A DNA stretch of 64,000 bases from Delphinus delphis. Lineage: Eukaryota > Chordata > Mammalia > Artiodactyla > Delphinidae. A program made the position numbers and the translations under genes. The stretch covers positions 56,946,947-57,010,946 of the forward strand of contig NC_082696.1 in NCBI RefSeq assembly GCF_949987515.2. The letters run 5' to 3'. Positions 48,079 to 61,559 of the stretch are shown here, piece after piece; within the stretch, counting starts at the first letter, position 1; each line of letters opens with the position of its first letter. A model generated the notes under the pieces. It worked only from the letters and a program-made list of their open reading frames with translations, did not search any database and had not been told where the DNA came from.

Positions 48079-49220
48079 TGTTGATCACTGCTATTTTAAA
48101 ATAATAATAAAGCATAATAAAGGATATGTGGAGAAAGATGGAGGGTGCCATTTTGTACTATTTTTTAATGTGGTATTCTGGGACTGTCTTTCTTATGAGG
48201 TAACATTTAAGAAACAAAGGAAGGGAGTGAGCTGTGGGGTTATTCCAAACACTAAGAAGAGCTAGTGCCAGGATTCCTGTAGGAACTTACTAGGTATATT
48301 CAAGAAAAACCAAGGCGGCCATCGTAAAAAAGATGAAAAGGGGTGGGTAGAAATGAGGTCAGAGAGGGGTGGGAGTGGAGATTATAGATAAAATGGGGTC
48401 AGGTCACGTAGGGAGTTTGTAAAACCATGGTAAGTCTTTTGGATTTTACTCTGAATGAGGGAAGCTGTAGAGCAGTGGTTCACTAATGGTTATGGTGTCT
48501 ATATCTATGAGTATTTACCATATTAATGAAAATGGAAACATTCTCAAATATTTATTACTTCATTTTAAAATAACACTAATATACCCATTATTATGTAATG
48601 ATTTTTCATGAAAAATAACTATTTTCCAAAACAATTAGTGAGAACTGTAATAGCATTTTACATTTTTGCAAGTATCTTTCATGTCTAGCTTAATAGAAGT
48701 CAGCTAAATTCGTTTAACACCTTTTGCAAGCAGTCTGTTACAAGATGGTGTTTTAATTGAAGTATATGAAGGAAATCCAGCCTCACTGAGGTATGTAGTT
48801 TAAAGAAGGAAGAGTATTTTTATAGCCTTTTCAGAAAATTATAAATATTCTCTGATACTATACAAAACCTTGACATGTTATATTCCTTAGTTAGTTGCAA
48901 TGTGGAATCTGAAACCATATCAATGAACTTTATACCTTGAAAGCTGTAAGGCTAGGCAAGAAATGATGGTGGCTGGACCAGGTTGGTATGGGTGAGACTG
49001 GTGAAAATTGGTTGGGTCCTGTATATTTTTTTAAGGAGAATCTGCTAATGGATTGGACAAGGGTTTTTAGGGAGAGCAAGGAGCCAAAGATGATTCCAAA
49101 GCTTTTCTCCAGAGCAAGTGGAAAGCTGGAGCTGCCATTTGCTGGGAGATGACTATGAGAGGAGCAGGGTGGGAGAAGCACACCTAAAGGATTGAGCTTA
49201 TAAGAGATTTTGATTTTCTA
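48079..49220 (-). repeat. L2-like element, continuation (minus orientation), decayed
   Basis: 'gaaagatggagggtgcc', 'ggggtcaggtcacgtagggagtttgtaaaaccatggtaagtcttttggattttactctgaatgaggg' and, at 48950-49190, 'agccaaagatgattccaaagcttttctcc' with 'gctgccatttgctgggagatgac' keep the L2-like reverse order seen at 12245-13374. The middle (about 48480-48940) is not recognisable. Confidence 0.6.
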
Positions 49221-49319
49221 CATTATGGCTTTTTGGACATTTATATATAAAAAGCATTTTTTAAGATTTTCAAAAGACTGATGTTTTTAAAGGTAGGATA
49301 AATGAGTCTGTGAAGATTT

Positions 49320-49610
49320 GTGTATAGGCATTTGCAAAATTAAAGACTTAGAAATAACCCAAGCATCTTTCAGGTTATAGAACACTGCCAAATATTACAA
49401 TTCCATTTACTAATTCTGTATCTGTGTAGAATATCTACATAAATATATGAAAATATATCTAGAGAGAAGATCCAGAATAGTATTGACCAAAAGATTAAGT
49501 AGCCGTCTCTGTGTAGCAGCATTTGGGATGATTTTTAATTTCTTCTTTATGCTTTTCTGAAATGTTTGAATGTTTTCAAATGAGCTGCTAACAATTTTAT
49601 GATCAGGAAA
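49320..49610 (+). repeat. Old L1 (L1M-type) 3'-end fragment (plus orientation)
   Basis: 'acccaagcatctttcaggttatagaacactgcc' and the end 'gatgatttttaatttcttctttatgcttttctgaaatgtttgaatg' fit the decayed 3' end of an old L1. Confidence 0.6.
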
Positions 49611-51120
49611 AAAAACGCTTAATTTTATTATTTAAAAGAATAGCCCTGTTTCATAAAATAGAGTATGCACAAACTATCAGGAATTAGAAGGGAAATAATA
49701 AGGGAAATAATAATAATAATAAGGCTATAATAAACAAGTAAATTATTTTTACACCTTTTTTGTAACTAACACTTGGTTTATCTCTCTAGGAAGATGGTTT
49801 GCCACTCTTCATTAGTCACAGTTTATAAACGAAGGTTAAAGTTCCTAAAGTTTTAGCTGTGGCCCTGGGTACTCATTTGTGTTTCCTCTAGCTATTTTTT
49901 CCCCCTCAAACACTGACCTGTTAATGAACTCAGGGGTCGGGAAGGGTTGGAGAGATGTTGCAGAAGGAATTAAATTTTTATACTTACAGGTATACTTAAT
50001 AGGTGTACATATTTATATCATATATAAAAGTTACAATGTATATCGACTCATGCATACCTTTTCACCACTCAGTTAATAATGATTCAAAGGCTATATAATA
50101 ATAGAAATTAGCGGTTTCACAAGAAGTCTATTTCTAAATTTACTGTAAGGGAAAAGTATTCAATCAGGTACTTTTAGCCTCTATTTCGATATTATGTACA
50201 GTTTCGTGGATATTTATATTTCTTGATTTTTTTTACTCCTTCTAAATAACATCTAAAGAGAAATAGTTTTCTCTTTAATTATAAAAGTAATACACTTCAT
50301 TGTAGAAATTTGGAAAAACAATGTATGAAAATTAAAGTCATTCACAGTAATTATATCTTCACCCCCATCAATATGAGGCTCTTTTTTTGTTAATGAATTA
50401 ATTTATTTTAATTCAAAAAATTTTTTTTAATTTTTTCATTTTGAAATAACTTCAGACATAAAAAGTTTGTAAAAATAGTACGATGAAATTTCCATATATC
50501 TTTCACCCAGCTTCCCCTAATGTTAACATCTTGCCTCAGTACTGATCCAGTCCTGTTAAGTAATCTACAGACCTCATTCCAGTTTTGTCCATTTGGATTT
50601 TATCCCACTAATGCCTTTCTCTGTTCCAGGATCCAGTCCAGGATCCCACATTGCATTTAGTTGTCATGTCCACTTTAGTCTCCTTGACTTTCAGGACATT
50701 GGCACTTGTGAGGAGTATTGGCCAGGTATCTTATAGAGCTATCCATCAGTTTGGGTTTGCCTGATATCCCCTCATAATTACATTGAAGTTATATATTACT
50801 GGCAAGAATACCATAGAAGTGATGTTTTGTCCTCTCGGTGTATCATATCGGGATACTTGTGACATGGATGTGTGTTATTACCGGGGATGTTAACTTTGTA
50901 CACTTGAGGTGGTGTCTGCCAGGTTTCTCCACTCTAAAATTACTTCTTTTCCTTTTGTAACTAATATGTTGTGGTGATATACTTTGAGATTATGCAGTTA
51001 TCCTGTTTCTCATCATATTTTCCTACATTATTTTCATCATCCATTGGTGACTTTTGCCTGAAACAATTATTACTACTGTGATTTTCTATTCCCATCATTC
51101 CCAGAATTTCTGTTTTCCTC

Positions 51121-51183
51121 CATTTATTTATTTACTTTATTCATTTATTTATTCATTTATTTATTTACTTATTTATTTATTTA
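51121..51183. repeat. (ATTT)n simple repeat
   Basis: Tandem attt/attc units within the old LINE region. Confidence 0.9.
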
Positions 51184-51362
51184 TAAGTATAGGCTCACGA
51201 GTGTTTGTTTTTATTAGAGAGTGGTTTTAGAGACTAAAATCTGGGTGCTTGTTGACTCCATCACTGCCTGGATATTATTGCCTCTGGCCCCCTCAGTGGG
51301 CAAAGCTAGGAAATATAAGTATGTATACATAGACATCTATATCTATTTGTATATCTGCTTAG

Positions 51363-51366
<4 letters not shown>

Positions 51367-51393
<27 letters not shown>
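51367..51393. repeat. (TG)n microsatellite
   Basis: Uninterrupted gtgtgt run of about 13 units. Confidence 0.95.
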
Positions 51394-51397
<4 letters not shown>

Positions 51398-51960
51398 TGT
51401 GGAAAACATTTGTATTCATAAAACCATGAGTTCATTCTAATACCTCTAATTCCAGTTTAACACCAAGGGTTCATTTTAGCCTTCCTCTTTTTTAAATTGT
51501 AACTCTTTTCTCCACCCGTGAGAAACTTGGCTCTCATTAATCAAAATATGTTTACTTAATTCCTCCATTCTAGCATACTCCTGATGTAGTTTTAGAATGA
51601 CTAACGCTTACTCCTGCACAAAAACAAGTTTACTAACTACAGTAGTTGTGTATAGTTCTTTTTTGTCTTTGGAGGCTCAGAGTTTCTTTTTCTTTTTGCA
51701 TTTACACAAATACACACTTGCTCTCTCACTTTCTTCCTTTGCACATTTTTATCATGTTATTTTATAACCTTTTTTAACTTAATAATTTACAACATTAAAT
51801 GTTCTTCTCAAGCATAGTTTCTAATGGCTGCACTATATTTCTTCATAAGAAGGTCATAGTTTACTTAATTAGTTCCCTGCTGTCAGACATTGTGTGTGCA
51901 GTTTTCCTTTAGTGTAAATTATAACATTAGTTATGCTTATAAATATGGATTTGGCTTTTC

Positions 51961-53974
51961 AGAAGCCACCTGGAAAGAAACTTAGTTGTAAAGAGATGGC
52001 AACCAGCTTCATATCCTAAATCCTCTCATTCCTGCAGTTTCTTTGTAAGATTGTGATAAAAGTAACAAGTCAGGAAGAGGAAAGAATATTAGGGTTGCTA
52101 ATGGAAAATCTGGGGGGGAAGTCGTGACTTGATAAAATTTCCCAGGACTGAGTGACAGTTTTCATCATTGTACCCTATTGTTCTCATTTGATACATGGAT
52201 ACTGTTGGCCTAGAAAGCATTGGTTCAAGCAGTTTTCCAAGCTGCCGTCCTGCTGGCTAATTGAAAATTAAACTACTGCCCTCATGGGACATCAGCATGA
52301 CCTTGTGTTCTGTGTATGGGACTCGGTGCCACCAGCTCTTACTATAAATTCAGCTCTGCTACTTAGAGCCTTAGTATAAGGCCTTAGGCAAGTCACTGAA
52401 CCCCTGCTGTCTGAGTAAAAATAACACCTTACAAGAGTGGGACATTAGTTAATATTTATAAAGTAAACAATGATTTGAGGACTCGAACTAGGTCTATCTT
52501 AGTCTCCTCATTCTTAGTAATTCTTTTACTTCTTTGCTTTTTCATGGTCATTTAACTCTAAATTTTTTATTCCCTTTAATTTATAGAAATTTACCTTTTA
52601 CATGAGCTACCATTTAGATTATGAAAACTCTGTATGACTACCCGTGTCCTGGGGAATCTTTTACAAAAGAAAAACATAGTTGTTTTAGTACTATTCACTC
52701 TGGCTTGAGGTCAGAATGCACTGTATAGCCTGCCTTCTCTTCTTGTACCCATTTGAAATTATGTATCAAGGTCATTTATGTCATTTTTGGGTTTAAGGTG
52801 TTTTTGTCATGGTTCTTAATATTTTACTGTTACTAGCATTTCCATCTCCATCCCACCCAACAAAAATAAGAGTAAAAATTTCTGTACATATCTCAAATTT
52901 TTTAAACCTGCTTAAAATACACTAGTTTATAAATTGAGCAATTATGGAATTGATTATTCTTGCCATTAGTCTTTGAGATTCTCTTCTTGATTATGTTAAC
53001 TCTAAAATATATTTGTAATATGTAGTAAATGATGTGACATATTTTGTGTGCCAGATGTACCCAAGAAAAACTTTATGTTAGCTTTTATGGGAAGATGATA
53101 CATAAGAAATGCCAAAAATTAAAGTGACTTGCCTAAATTTTTCAAATTTGATGGCAAAGTCAGAACTGATGAAAAGTGTCTGGTGTTTTGATTAGCCCCA
53201 CACTGTTTTTTTAATCAAGGGACAAAGAAATTGGTTTTCAAAGAAGTCAAATAACCTAGTTAAAAGGTGATCTTTTGAGGCAGTCCATGCTGAAACCAAA
53301 TGGAGATACCAGGACTTTAAATCCTGCTCTAATAGCTCTGATCTTTTCTAATAAGCGCCCTAAGTCTTTACGTTAAAATCATCTTCATTTAAGTGAAAAA
53401 TAATTAAATACCAAGCCAAATAGTATAAGAGTACAGGTTTATATCTTAGCCACGCCCACTACCTCCTCTGTGGTATCTACAGCAAAACTGCCCAGTAACT
53501 GGACACTTTCAGATGTTTAAGGAAGAAAGGGAAACCATGGCTCGAGGAGCTGACTCAGTGATCTGAGGACCAAAGGGCTGTGTGATTCAAAGTATAATTG
53601 TGCTGTCAGTTTGCTGGGTTAATTCTGGAAAGTTGCTTTCAGATATAGTAGAGGCCATATTTACCCTTCAGCTAATGCTATCTACCTTGCAGCCTAAGTT
53701 TAATAGATCAAAACATCTGTGTGCACAGTAATACTCTTAACGACTACAAGATACACCTCATGAAAGGAGAACACACACACACACAGAAATATGACAGTGT
53801 AGATTGATTAGAAAGATCTCTGGAAACCTATGCTTCCAAATTGAAATTGGAATTAATGTATATTAAATACCAAATTCAACCAGAATATTTGGAGAACTGC
53901 ATACCATCCCTGTACTCCACACCAAAAAATTGCTATGTAATGACGGTCCATAAGGCAGGCCATCATTAACAGTG
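51961..53974. other. Intronic sequence, mostly unassigned
   Basis: A weak plus-strand MIR is visible at about 52330-52450 (ggccttaggcaagtcactgaacccc). A short (CA)n run lies at 53768-53784. The rest is AT-rich and not recognised. Confidence 0.45.
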
Positions 53975-54130
53975 GTGCTAGTGAACATTTATTGAGGATT
54001 TTCCTTGTACCAGGCTTTGTTCTACTTGCTTCGTATTGCATAGACTCATTTGCCCTAATAATCCAAGGAAGCAGTACAATTATTATCCTTATTTTACAGA
54101 CGAAGACTAAGTAACTTTCCCAAGATCATA
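53975..54130 (-). repeat. MIR SINE fragment (minus orientation)
   Basis: 'gaacatttattgaggattttccttgtaccaggctttgttctacttgc' and 'ttattatccttattttacagacgaagactaagtaactttcccaagatcata' are reverse MIR order. Confidence 0.85.
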
Positions 54131-57100
54131 GCAGAAAGAAAAACAGTTTTCAGCATAGGTTGGATATATAATAAAAGTTTATCTTACTGGGTTCCCTTTG
54201 CCCTGTAAAGATGGATCTAAAAATTGTACTCAGGGCCTAGTCAGGATTTATTTTAAAATGTGAGAACTTCACAGGAATTTCTACATTTTTTTAGACCAAG
54301 AATTCCCACTAGAACATGAATAATATTTTTTAATTAATCCCTTCTTTTCAATGTATACTCAAGTCACCTCCCTTTAATTACTCTAGTTCCCTTTCAACAG
54401 TCTGCCTATAATTACTTTAACCAGTTTCCAAGAGGGACTTGTTAATATGACTGATATTTGTAATTGCTTTATTATATCACTCTATAGTGTCCAGTTGATA
54501 TGTTTTTTGTTTCAGCTGCTTATGATCCTTCTCGAGGTTTTTATATCATGCTAGGTAATGCAGTGAATTAGCCATTTACTTCCTCAGAGTCTCCCTTAAA
54601 ACTACAATAATTGGAAATAATGGGGGGAAGATCAGATCGCTAATACAACCACAGGAAGAAAAAGGAATGCCATAATAATTATAAGATACTCCTAATAATA
54701 AGTAGTAATGCACACTATAATGACTGTGCTTAGGTTTTCTATTACAACACACATACACACATTTTATGTTCCTCTTTCATTCTTCACCGTTTGCCTTCTC
54801 TGCTTAGGTTAGGTTCTGGGCTTCTTTCACTGGGTAACCACCACCACCACCACTAGCGGGGCTCCCCTGGAGGCAGCTTTTGTCCATCCCCCTAGTCCTT
54901 TTTGAAAAACTTCAAACGTCTAGTAACAATAGGCAATTTCAGAGATTCCCTGTCCCAAGATACAGAACTACCAATTCCCCCAAAAGATAACAGACATCTC
55001 CTCTTTACTATTGAGGGAATGTGAAGTTCTGTATTCTGTATACCAAGGCACATGTTTATATAGATTGAATTCATGTTCCATTGCACTAATGGAAGTAGGC
55101 AAAAGGTAAACCAGGAGACTGGCTTTGAAAATAATTTAGGTGATTCAGTGCCTGAAAGGAAGACCTTTAAGGAGCTACGTTCTGGTGGGTAAGTTTCCAT
55201 TGTTTCATAAATTCTTGCATCTGACTTTAATATAGGAGCTGTCATTTTACATCATTTTCTTTAAGGCCCAAGTTTTTTTGAACAACTAAGTTTCCAGCCT
55301 TTCTTCTCTTTCACACAAGATAGTATGTAACTCATATACCACTCAAATTAATGTTATCATGTTCCAATAGGATTTACCAATTGTCACAAAAGGTGCTTGT
55401 CAAAAAATAACTTTAATAAGCTGCATAAATAGAGAAAGGGGGAAATGTACGAACTGGCATGCTTTCCTCTGTTCAGAAAACCCTCGTAAATTTGCAAAAC
55501 CGAATCCCTAGAAGTTTATTGGTAGGGTTGTTGTTTAGCCCAAACTTCAAAACAATAATTTGACCTCTTTATCTCTCTAACAGTTTCTGATAAACTTAAA
55601 GTGTATTACATTTCAGATAACTAGTATCATATATTTTCTATAACCCACAGCTATTCTGAAAACACATTGTGTCTTCAAACTATTTTTTTAAGTATTTTAA
55701 TCAATAAACTTAAGATATGAATGTATGCATACATTAGAGTCTGAGAATAGAAAAGAATAGGATAAGGGAAGCAAAAGGTACAATGATATGAATATTTTTT
55801 ATTGATCTGGTTATTTTAACTGAGAGATACTTTGACTATAGCTGGGTCTATATTTCTATTAACAAATGATCCCCATTTTTAGTAGATTAAAAAGCTAGAA
55901 ATATTTGATGATACCAGGAGATAGAACTGCCATGGAGCAAGGCTAACATAACCTTTGAGGAGTATTTACCTATGGATGCACTAAGCACAGGCTCAGTGGG
56001 CTATAAATTAAATGTATTGAAGAATGTCAGTGTCAATTAAATGAACAAGTTCTAGAATCATAGAGTCAAATACAGTTAGCAGTGAAAATACTCCAGGTGG
56101 TGCCGAGCTTATCAAAAGAAGTACTTGGTCAAATCCTTAATCCGATACTTGTAAGAAATGTTTTGATGTAGCAATGGTAGATAAAATCTCCTGTATATTC
56201 TTAGTAGAATCCTTTCACATTTTTTTAAATGCTTATAATTATTATGATTAGATCAAATGAAAAGCTTATCTTTAAGTGGACAGTACAGCACAATAGAAAG
56301 CTTCAGAAAGCTTCTTCAAATCATTTTGAGAAAAAGATGGAAGGGTGATAAATAAATAATTTTTAGACTTCCAAAATTGGATTATACATAATTAGTAATC
56401 TACAAAGAGTTCATTTCTGCAACTGAAGTCGTTAAAGGATCCTAAGATGAAAATTACACTATTAAGTTTTAAATATATCTTTTATATTTTTATGGGTATG
56501 TTTCAAGGAATATTAATACTATGAGCATACATTTGGAGGATTCTGATTCATATTCAAAATATGCTGGAACCTCATCAATAACTATTTATAGTGTCACTGA
56601 CTGTTAAGGTGACTTGGGCATAATTCTTGGCACATAATAGTTCTCAATATATCATGGGTGAATGGAATGAATAAATATTTCACTTTTTCCTTTCTAGTTC
56701 TTTCTTAAGAGAGGATTGAAAAGGGAGATTTACTGTGTGTGGATTCTCACAATGTTTTTAAAATTATCTGCCAAATCTGAATTGTCTACTAACAAATGTA
56801 GTCTGTTTGTTGTAAACATTCATGTGACCTTATCAAATGCATAGAGACAGGGAAGTCTAATTCAGGCTGCTTTCCTAGCAAGACTGCCAGGAGCTCATAT
56901 CTTGCCATAGAAGCCTAGTGAGGTTTCATTAATGGATGTGTATTTCAAAACAAATAATTTTAAATGAACTTAATCCTGAGTGATTTTTCTTCCAGATGCA
57001 AAGATCTGCACTGTGGTGCAGAATCATCATCCAGCTAGTGCTTATTTTATCCTGTATCAAAGTTACATTTTAATTCCACAATAGAACACCCAAAACACCT

Positions 57101-57929
57101 AAAACAAAGCACCATTCCCCACTACAGACGCAACACAGAGCTAATGCATTTAGCATTTCCAAAACTAACACAAATGTGTGGATTTTGAGGTGTAAAACAC
57201 CTTCACTTACTCGTGTGGATTTACAGGTGATCTCCCTTCAAGGACTATAATATAATTTGGAAGGCTATTTCCCCCTGGATGACTCTACCTGTAAGCCTTT
57301 GAGTGACAATTTGGTGCTGGTTTATTGATGATATGATGCTATTATGAAGGATCCTTCTACCTCCAGCTCTTCTCCTCATACCCACATAACAACCCTTTTC
57401 CCGTTTGGGGCTGTAGGAAATGAGTAATGCTTAACCCATTTGTGTGATCAATTCACTTAAGCAGCTACTGTGAAATGTTAATCACAACTTTAATTTGTAC
57501 TGCATTAGCATTTTGATTAACTTGTAGGCTTGCTAGCACACTTGAAGCGCTTTTACTCATAGTTACAGCTCGGAAATGACTTTTTGATTAATTAAGTTTG
57601 TTAGACAGCAGCTGAGCTTCCTGAATGCTAACCTTCTGGGGGTAAAAGTTCAGGAGAAAGTTACTGTGAACAACTGTTGCTATTGAAAAAGATTCTTGTA
57701 AATGTACTTATAGCATTTTAATTATTGACAAAATATTGTATCATTACTTGCAGCTGACCTGAACCTTTAAAGGAGTGTGCCTTTCTGTCAAGAAAGCTTT
57801 TCTTCAGGTTTTCCCATCGTTGTAAAACTTCCGGGAGCTCTTGAACTAAATAGTGCAGTTTCTAGCAGATGTCTAACAACTAATGTTTTAACAGGCTGCC
57901 TAGGATGAATTTCCATAGTTTCTTTTTCA
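54131..57929. other. Repeat-poor intronic stretch with conserved-looking blocks
   Basis: No young transposon is present. A plus-strand MIR or L2 end may lie at 56600-56690. A short (CCA)n sits at 54838-54853. The interval 57180-57880 is dense in homeodomain-type ATTA/TTAAT sites and E-boxes and looks like conserved non-coding sequence. A minus-strand open frame at 54892-55245 has no recognisable family. Confidence 0.5.
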
Positions 57930-58280
57930 GGTAAACTTTGTATTTTAGAATAGTTTTAGACTTACAGAAAAGTTACAAAGATAGTACAGAGATTTCCTGT
58001 ATATCCCACACTCAGTTTTCCTCTGTAATTAACATCTCACATCAATATGGTACATTTGTCACGATTAATGAATCTTTATTGATATATTATGATTAAAGTC
58101 CATACTTATTCAGAATTCTTTAGTTTACTTAATGTCCTTTTTCTATTCTAGGAGTCCATTCAGGACACCACATTACATTTAGTTGTCATGTCTCCTTAGG
58201 CTCCTCTTGGCTGTGAGTTTCTCACACTTTCATTGTTTTTGATGATCTTTCCATAGTATTTTGCACTTTCATGATGTTCC
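57930..58280 (-). repeat. Old L1M-type 3' UTR (minus orientation)
   Basis: 'tagaatagttttagacttacagaaaagttacaaagatagtacagag' and 'ggagtccattcaggacaccacattacatttagttgtcatgtctccttagg' repeat the order seen at 50430-50700, so the two are copies of one family. Confidence 0.78.
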
Positions 58281-59149
58281 ATAAGTAACAACTTGGTTTC
58301 TATAAATTAATGAAATTTTTTTTCTCATTCTGGACTAAATAAGTCTTTCTCTTCAACTCTGACCATGTATTATGTTTATGTCATTTCATTTGAACAAACG
58401 TAGCAACATTTTCTAGCCATTTCAACCTTCCTCATGACCTTATTTTCATGTGGTTTTTACAGTCCCTACACTATCACTAGATACGTTAGGATGACTATCA
58501 GGAGATGTGAGGAAAAGGAGAAAGTTTCCTTGAAGAGGAGAAAGGCTAAAGGGAGGAAGAAGAGAGAATGCAGGTCATCAAGATGCTGAGAGGGAGCAGA
58601 GAGGTGGGAGCATCTCTGACTGCTCCATATGCTCACCCTACAGCCACAGCTGGAAGAGACTGAGGACTAAATTCACAGACTTTGCAAACTGAAGTTTAGA
58701 AAGTTTTTAACAATGGATCTTAAAGCTACATCTCATTATGCATCTGTTAACATGCCTCCTGATGCACATTGAAAATGATAGTTTTTCTTTTAGTGACCTA
58801 AGTCAGTGTTGCTATTTCCTTGCAGTGAAGTTGACTTAATTCAGTCACAGTAACTTGGATTCTTTAAACCCAGAATTCACTTATGTTTCAAAAGATATTT
58901 AATGCCTGCATATCAAATATTAAGATGTAGTTTTATAACCAAGTGGTGGATTAAAATTTATTTGGAAATTTTAGGTTTTCAAAAATCCTGTTGACAAAAT
59001 TTGTTCGGAGACAATAATCAGTTAAATGCATAATGCTTTTGTCTGGAGTCTGCATTTTTCTGTTAGGTAGGGAAAAAAAGGATAGATGTAAACCACTTTA
59101 AATCCTCCTTGAAATAAGACAGGGTATATGTAAATCATTCAGAGGTTGT

Positions 59150-59335
59150 AGACTGTAGTGTGATGAGCACAGAAAATGAAATCAGAAAACCAAAATCAAG
59201 TCTTAACTTACCACTTTTCACCATTGCGATTACAGTCACTGGACTTATGTGAGTTTCAGTTTTCCCATCTGTGAAAAGGAGACAGTACTAATGTCTGCCT
59301 CATACTCGGTATTAAGAGCTATTTACAAAAGTATT
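59150..59335 (+). repeat. MIR SINE fragment (plus orientation)
   Basis: 'gagtttcagttttcccatctgtgaaaaggagacagtactaatgtctgcctcatac' is the plus-strand MIR 3' half. Confidence 0.7.
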
Positions 59336-59919
59336 TTATAGTCTGCACACTACTGTGCAAATATTTTCATCACACTACATGTGCATACTGTCTGTACAGT
59401 TTGTATATATTTCACTGCTACTTTTCACAATAATTGAATGAAATGTATTTGATACAAAACACAGATATATTGTCAAGCTTGCATTTTTAAGTATAATCTA
59501 CAGTAGCAGAAAACAAAGGAAAATATCTGTAGATTTGGATAAATCTATCCTTTGCAGAAATAGTTAACATCACTATGAAATGTGGTTGAATTTAAATGCC
59601 AAGACCCAGCTTGATATGCTTAGGGAATTCTTGAAGTCGATTCACAGTAAGTATTGAGGACATGAGGTGTATTCAAGTCAAAAAGCATGCTGTTGGTTTC
59701 AGGACCCTTACAGCCTAAAAAATTCTCTTCCAGAGAGTGTCCATTCTCTGAACTCTAGTTCATTTTGATTGTGGGGATGCGGGGCAGGTTGTTTCTGGTG
59801 GGGGTAGTGGTGGTGGTTTGACCTTTGCACAAAGCCGGGTTCTTGAGTTTGCCCTGTGAGTTCCACATGAGGATGAGGTCTGGGCTGTGTAGAGTATGTG
59901 TACCCCTCTTTGTTTTTGC

Positions 59920-59984
59920 CTCTCTCTCTCTCCTCACCCATCTCGTCTCTCCTTTCTTTCTCTCTCCCTCCCTCTGTTGCTCTC
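59920..59984 (+). repeat. Polypyrimidine tract
   Basis: A CT-rich run of about 65 bases ends in tctcag (AG at 59985-59986). It resembles a splice acceptor, but no ASCC3 coding sequence follows. Confidence 0.7.
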
Positions 59985-60029
59985 AGTCAGACATAGGCAG
60001 ACGCAAACACCACCTCATTTCTACATTCC

Positions 60030-61000
60030 CTGTGAAACTCCTGAGCTGACTCATTCTTCCTGTTTTGCCAATAATCAAAGTCTACCTCCTCAGAGCTCTC
60101 CAGTCTTTCTTCTCAGATTCCTCCTTCTTTTACCCGTGTATATTTTACTTTGTGTCTGTAAGATTCCTTTTTCATCTGTGTTCTTAAGTCTGAATCTCTT
60201 TCCCCACCTTCCTCAAACCCCAGTTCACAGCCTTCAGCTCCATTCCAGCTCCTGCGGTCACCAGAGTGGCTTCAGCAGATGACCTTTTCAACACTGTAAT
60301 CGCATGCATCCCAAACTCCTCTGCTCTAATCATTACTATATCCACACCACTTTTGCCATCACCTCCATGGTATCACCCCCTGACTCTCCTCTCTCACCTC
60401 ACTTCTTTACCTGTCAGCTTGACTGAACGTTTCTGTTACTCATCAGCCGGGCATCTCTCCTCCCCTCCCTGATCCCTCGGTCCAGTCCTCAGTCCCCTGT
60501 GTCTTCACTTGTCACTGGCCCTAGAGTTGTCCATTTCAACAGTGATGTCACCAGTAACCTAAAATCTCAACATCCGAATTCTCTGCTTTCACACCCAAAT
60601 TAATCCTACTCGTTATTGTCGGAAACAATCACAAAACATTTCTAATTATTTCTACAATTTCTACTTGTTTCTAATAATTTCTATAATTATTATTTCAAAG
60701 TCATGCTGTTGAGACTCAACACTGCTCTGGTTTTTATTCACATCACTAATTCCCCCAGTACTTACTCCAGACCTTTTCATGCTCCTTTACAGTGCTTTTT
60801 CCCAGGAGGAGGCATCACCTCCAACTCGAAGAGGTGACTGAGACCCTGTGATAGGAGTGCTATCAATTTCCATTCTCTTCCTTCAGAGCTTCCCTCTCTT
60901 CAGTGATTTTGTGTGGGGTCTCAGTGACCTGCTGAAGCCTCTCTTCTCTGTGAGGCCCTTGCTCACACGCCCCAGCAGTGGAACCCTCTTCTGATCCCAA
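60030..61000. other. Pyrimidine-rich stretch, possibly decayed L2
   Basis: The sequence 'cttcagcagatgaccttttcaacactgtaatcgcatgc' and its surroundings recall internal L2 sequence. The assignment is weak and the borders are unknown. No gene is supported. Confidence 0.35.
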
Positions 61001-61119
61001 GAGGGTCTTTTGTCTCTTCATCTTATTCTGTGCCTACTGTAGACTGCCTTCTCTTTTGACTTAGGCTTTTCTGCCCCTAACTCCAAGGGTGTTACAGTCC
61101 ATCTGGAAAGATAGAAAGT

Positions 61120-61360
61120 GAGCTTTATAAAAACAAGCAACACTATAGTGTGAGTATATTGGCATTTTATTGATGAAAGAGTAAAGCTTACAGAAGATAG
61201 ACACAAGCCTAATCAAACTCCTTGGTTTTTAAAATTTTTTAGATGAGAAAAACAAATACCATTAAGTCATTTGCCTCAGGTCTTACGGTTAATTTAAAGG
61301 CACAAGCCTCTAACCTCTGAGGCCAAGCCTCTTTCTAGTATACCACACCATCTTCAAACC
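61120..61360 (-). repeat. MIR-like fragment (minus orientation)
   Basis: 'catttgcctcaggtcttacggttaatttaaaggcacaagcctctaacc' and 'ctttctagtataccacacc' fit decayed reverse MIR. Confidence 0.5.
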
Positions 61361-61559
61361 AGTATCAAGTGTTCATGAATTATACATCTGTTTATGCTTC
61401 ATCCAAACTTATTGTTTGCTTTAAACATTGTGTTGTCGGGAAACCTTCTCAAAGTCTCATTTTATCTCGTAGCACATTCATCAAGGAATCTTCTGTTCTA
61501 ATCTAGGGCCCGATGGAATTCCACACACTTTCCTCTCATCCTGAACTTTATAGGCAGCG

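Larger units (their letters stand above)
50260..51960 (-). mobile_element. Old L1M-type 3' region (minus orientation)
   Basis: The reverse-complement L1M 3' UTR includes 'ccatatatctttcacccagcttcccctaatgttaacatcttgcc', 'ggatccagtccaggatcccacattgcatttagttgtcatgtcc' and 'ggtggtgtctgccaggtttctccact'. The (ATTT)n block at 51121-51183 and the (TG)n run at 51367-51393 lie inside it. The end at 51700-51960 (gcactatatttcttcataagaaggtc) may be a second old fragment. Confidence 0.7.

Noticed and set aside
47640..48265. 145- and 153-codon open frames on both strands
   Set aside because: They are made of CHR-2 SINE and (TA)n sequence; the Y-I-Y-I runs are microsatellite translations.
54892..55245. 117-codon minus-strand open frame in a repeat-poor region
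   Set aside because: I see no recognisable family or domain and no promoter or splice context. A frame of this length is expected by chance somewhere in 64 kb of six-frame sequence.
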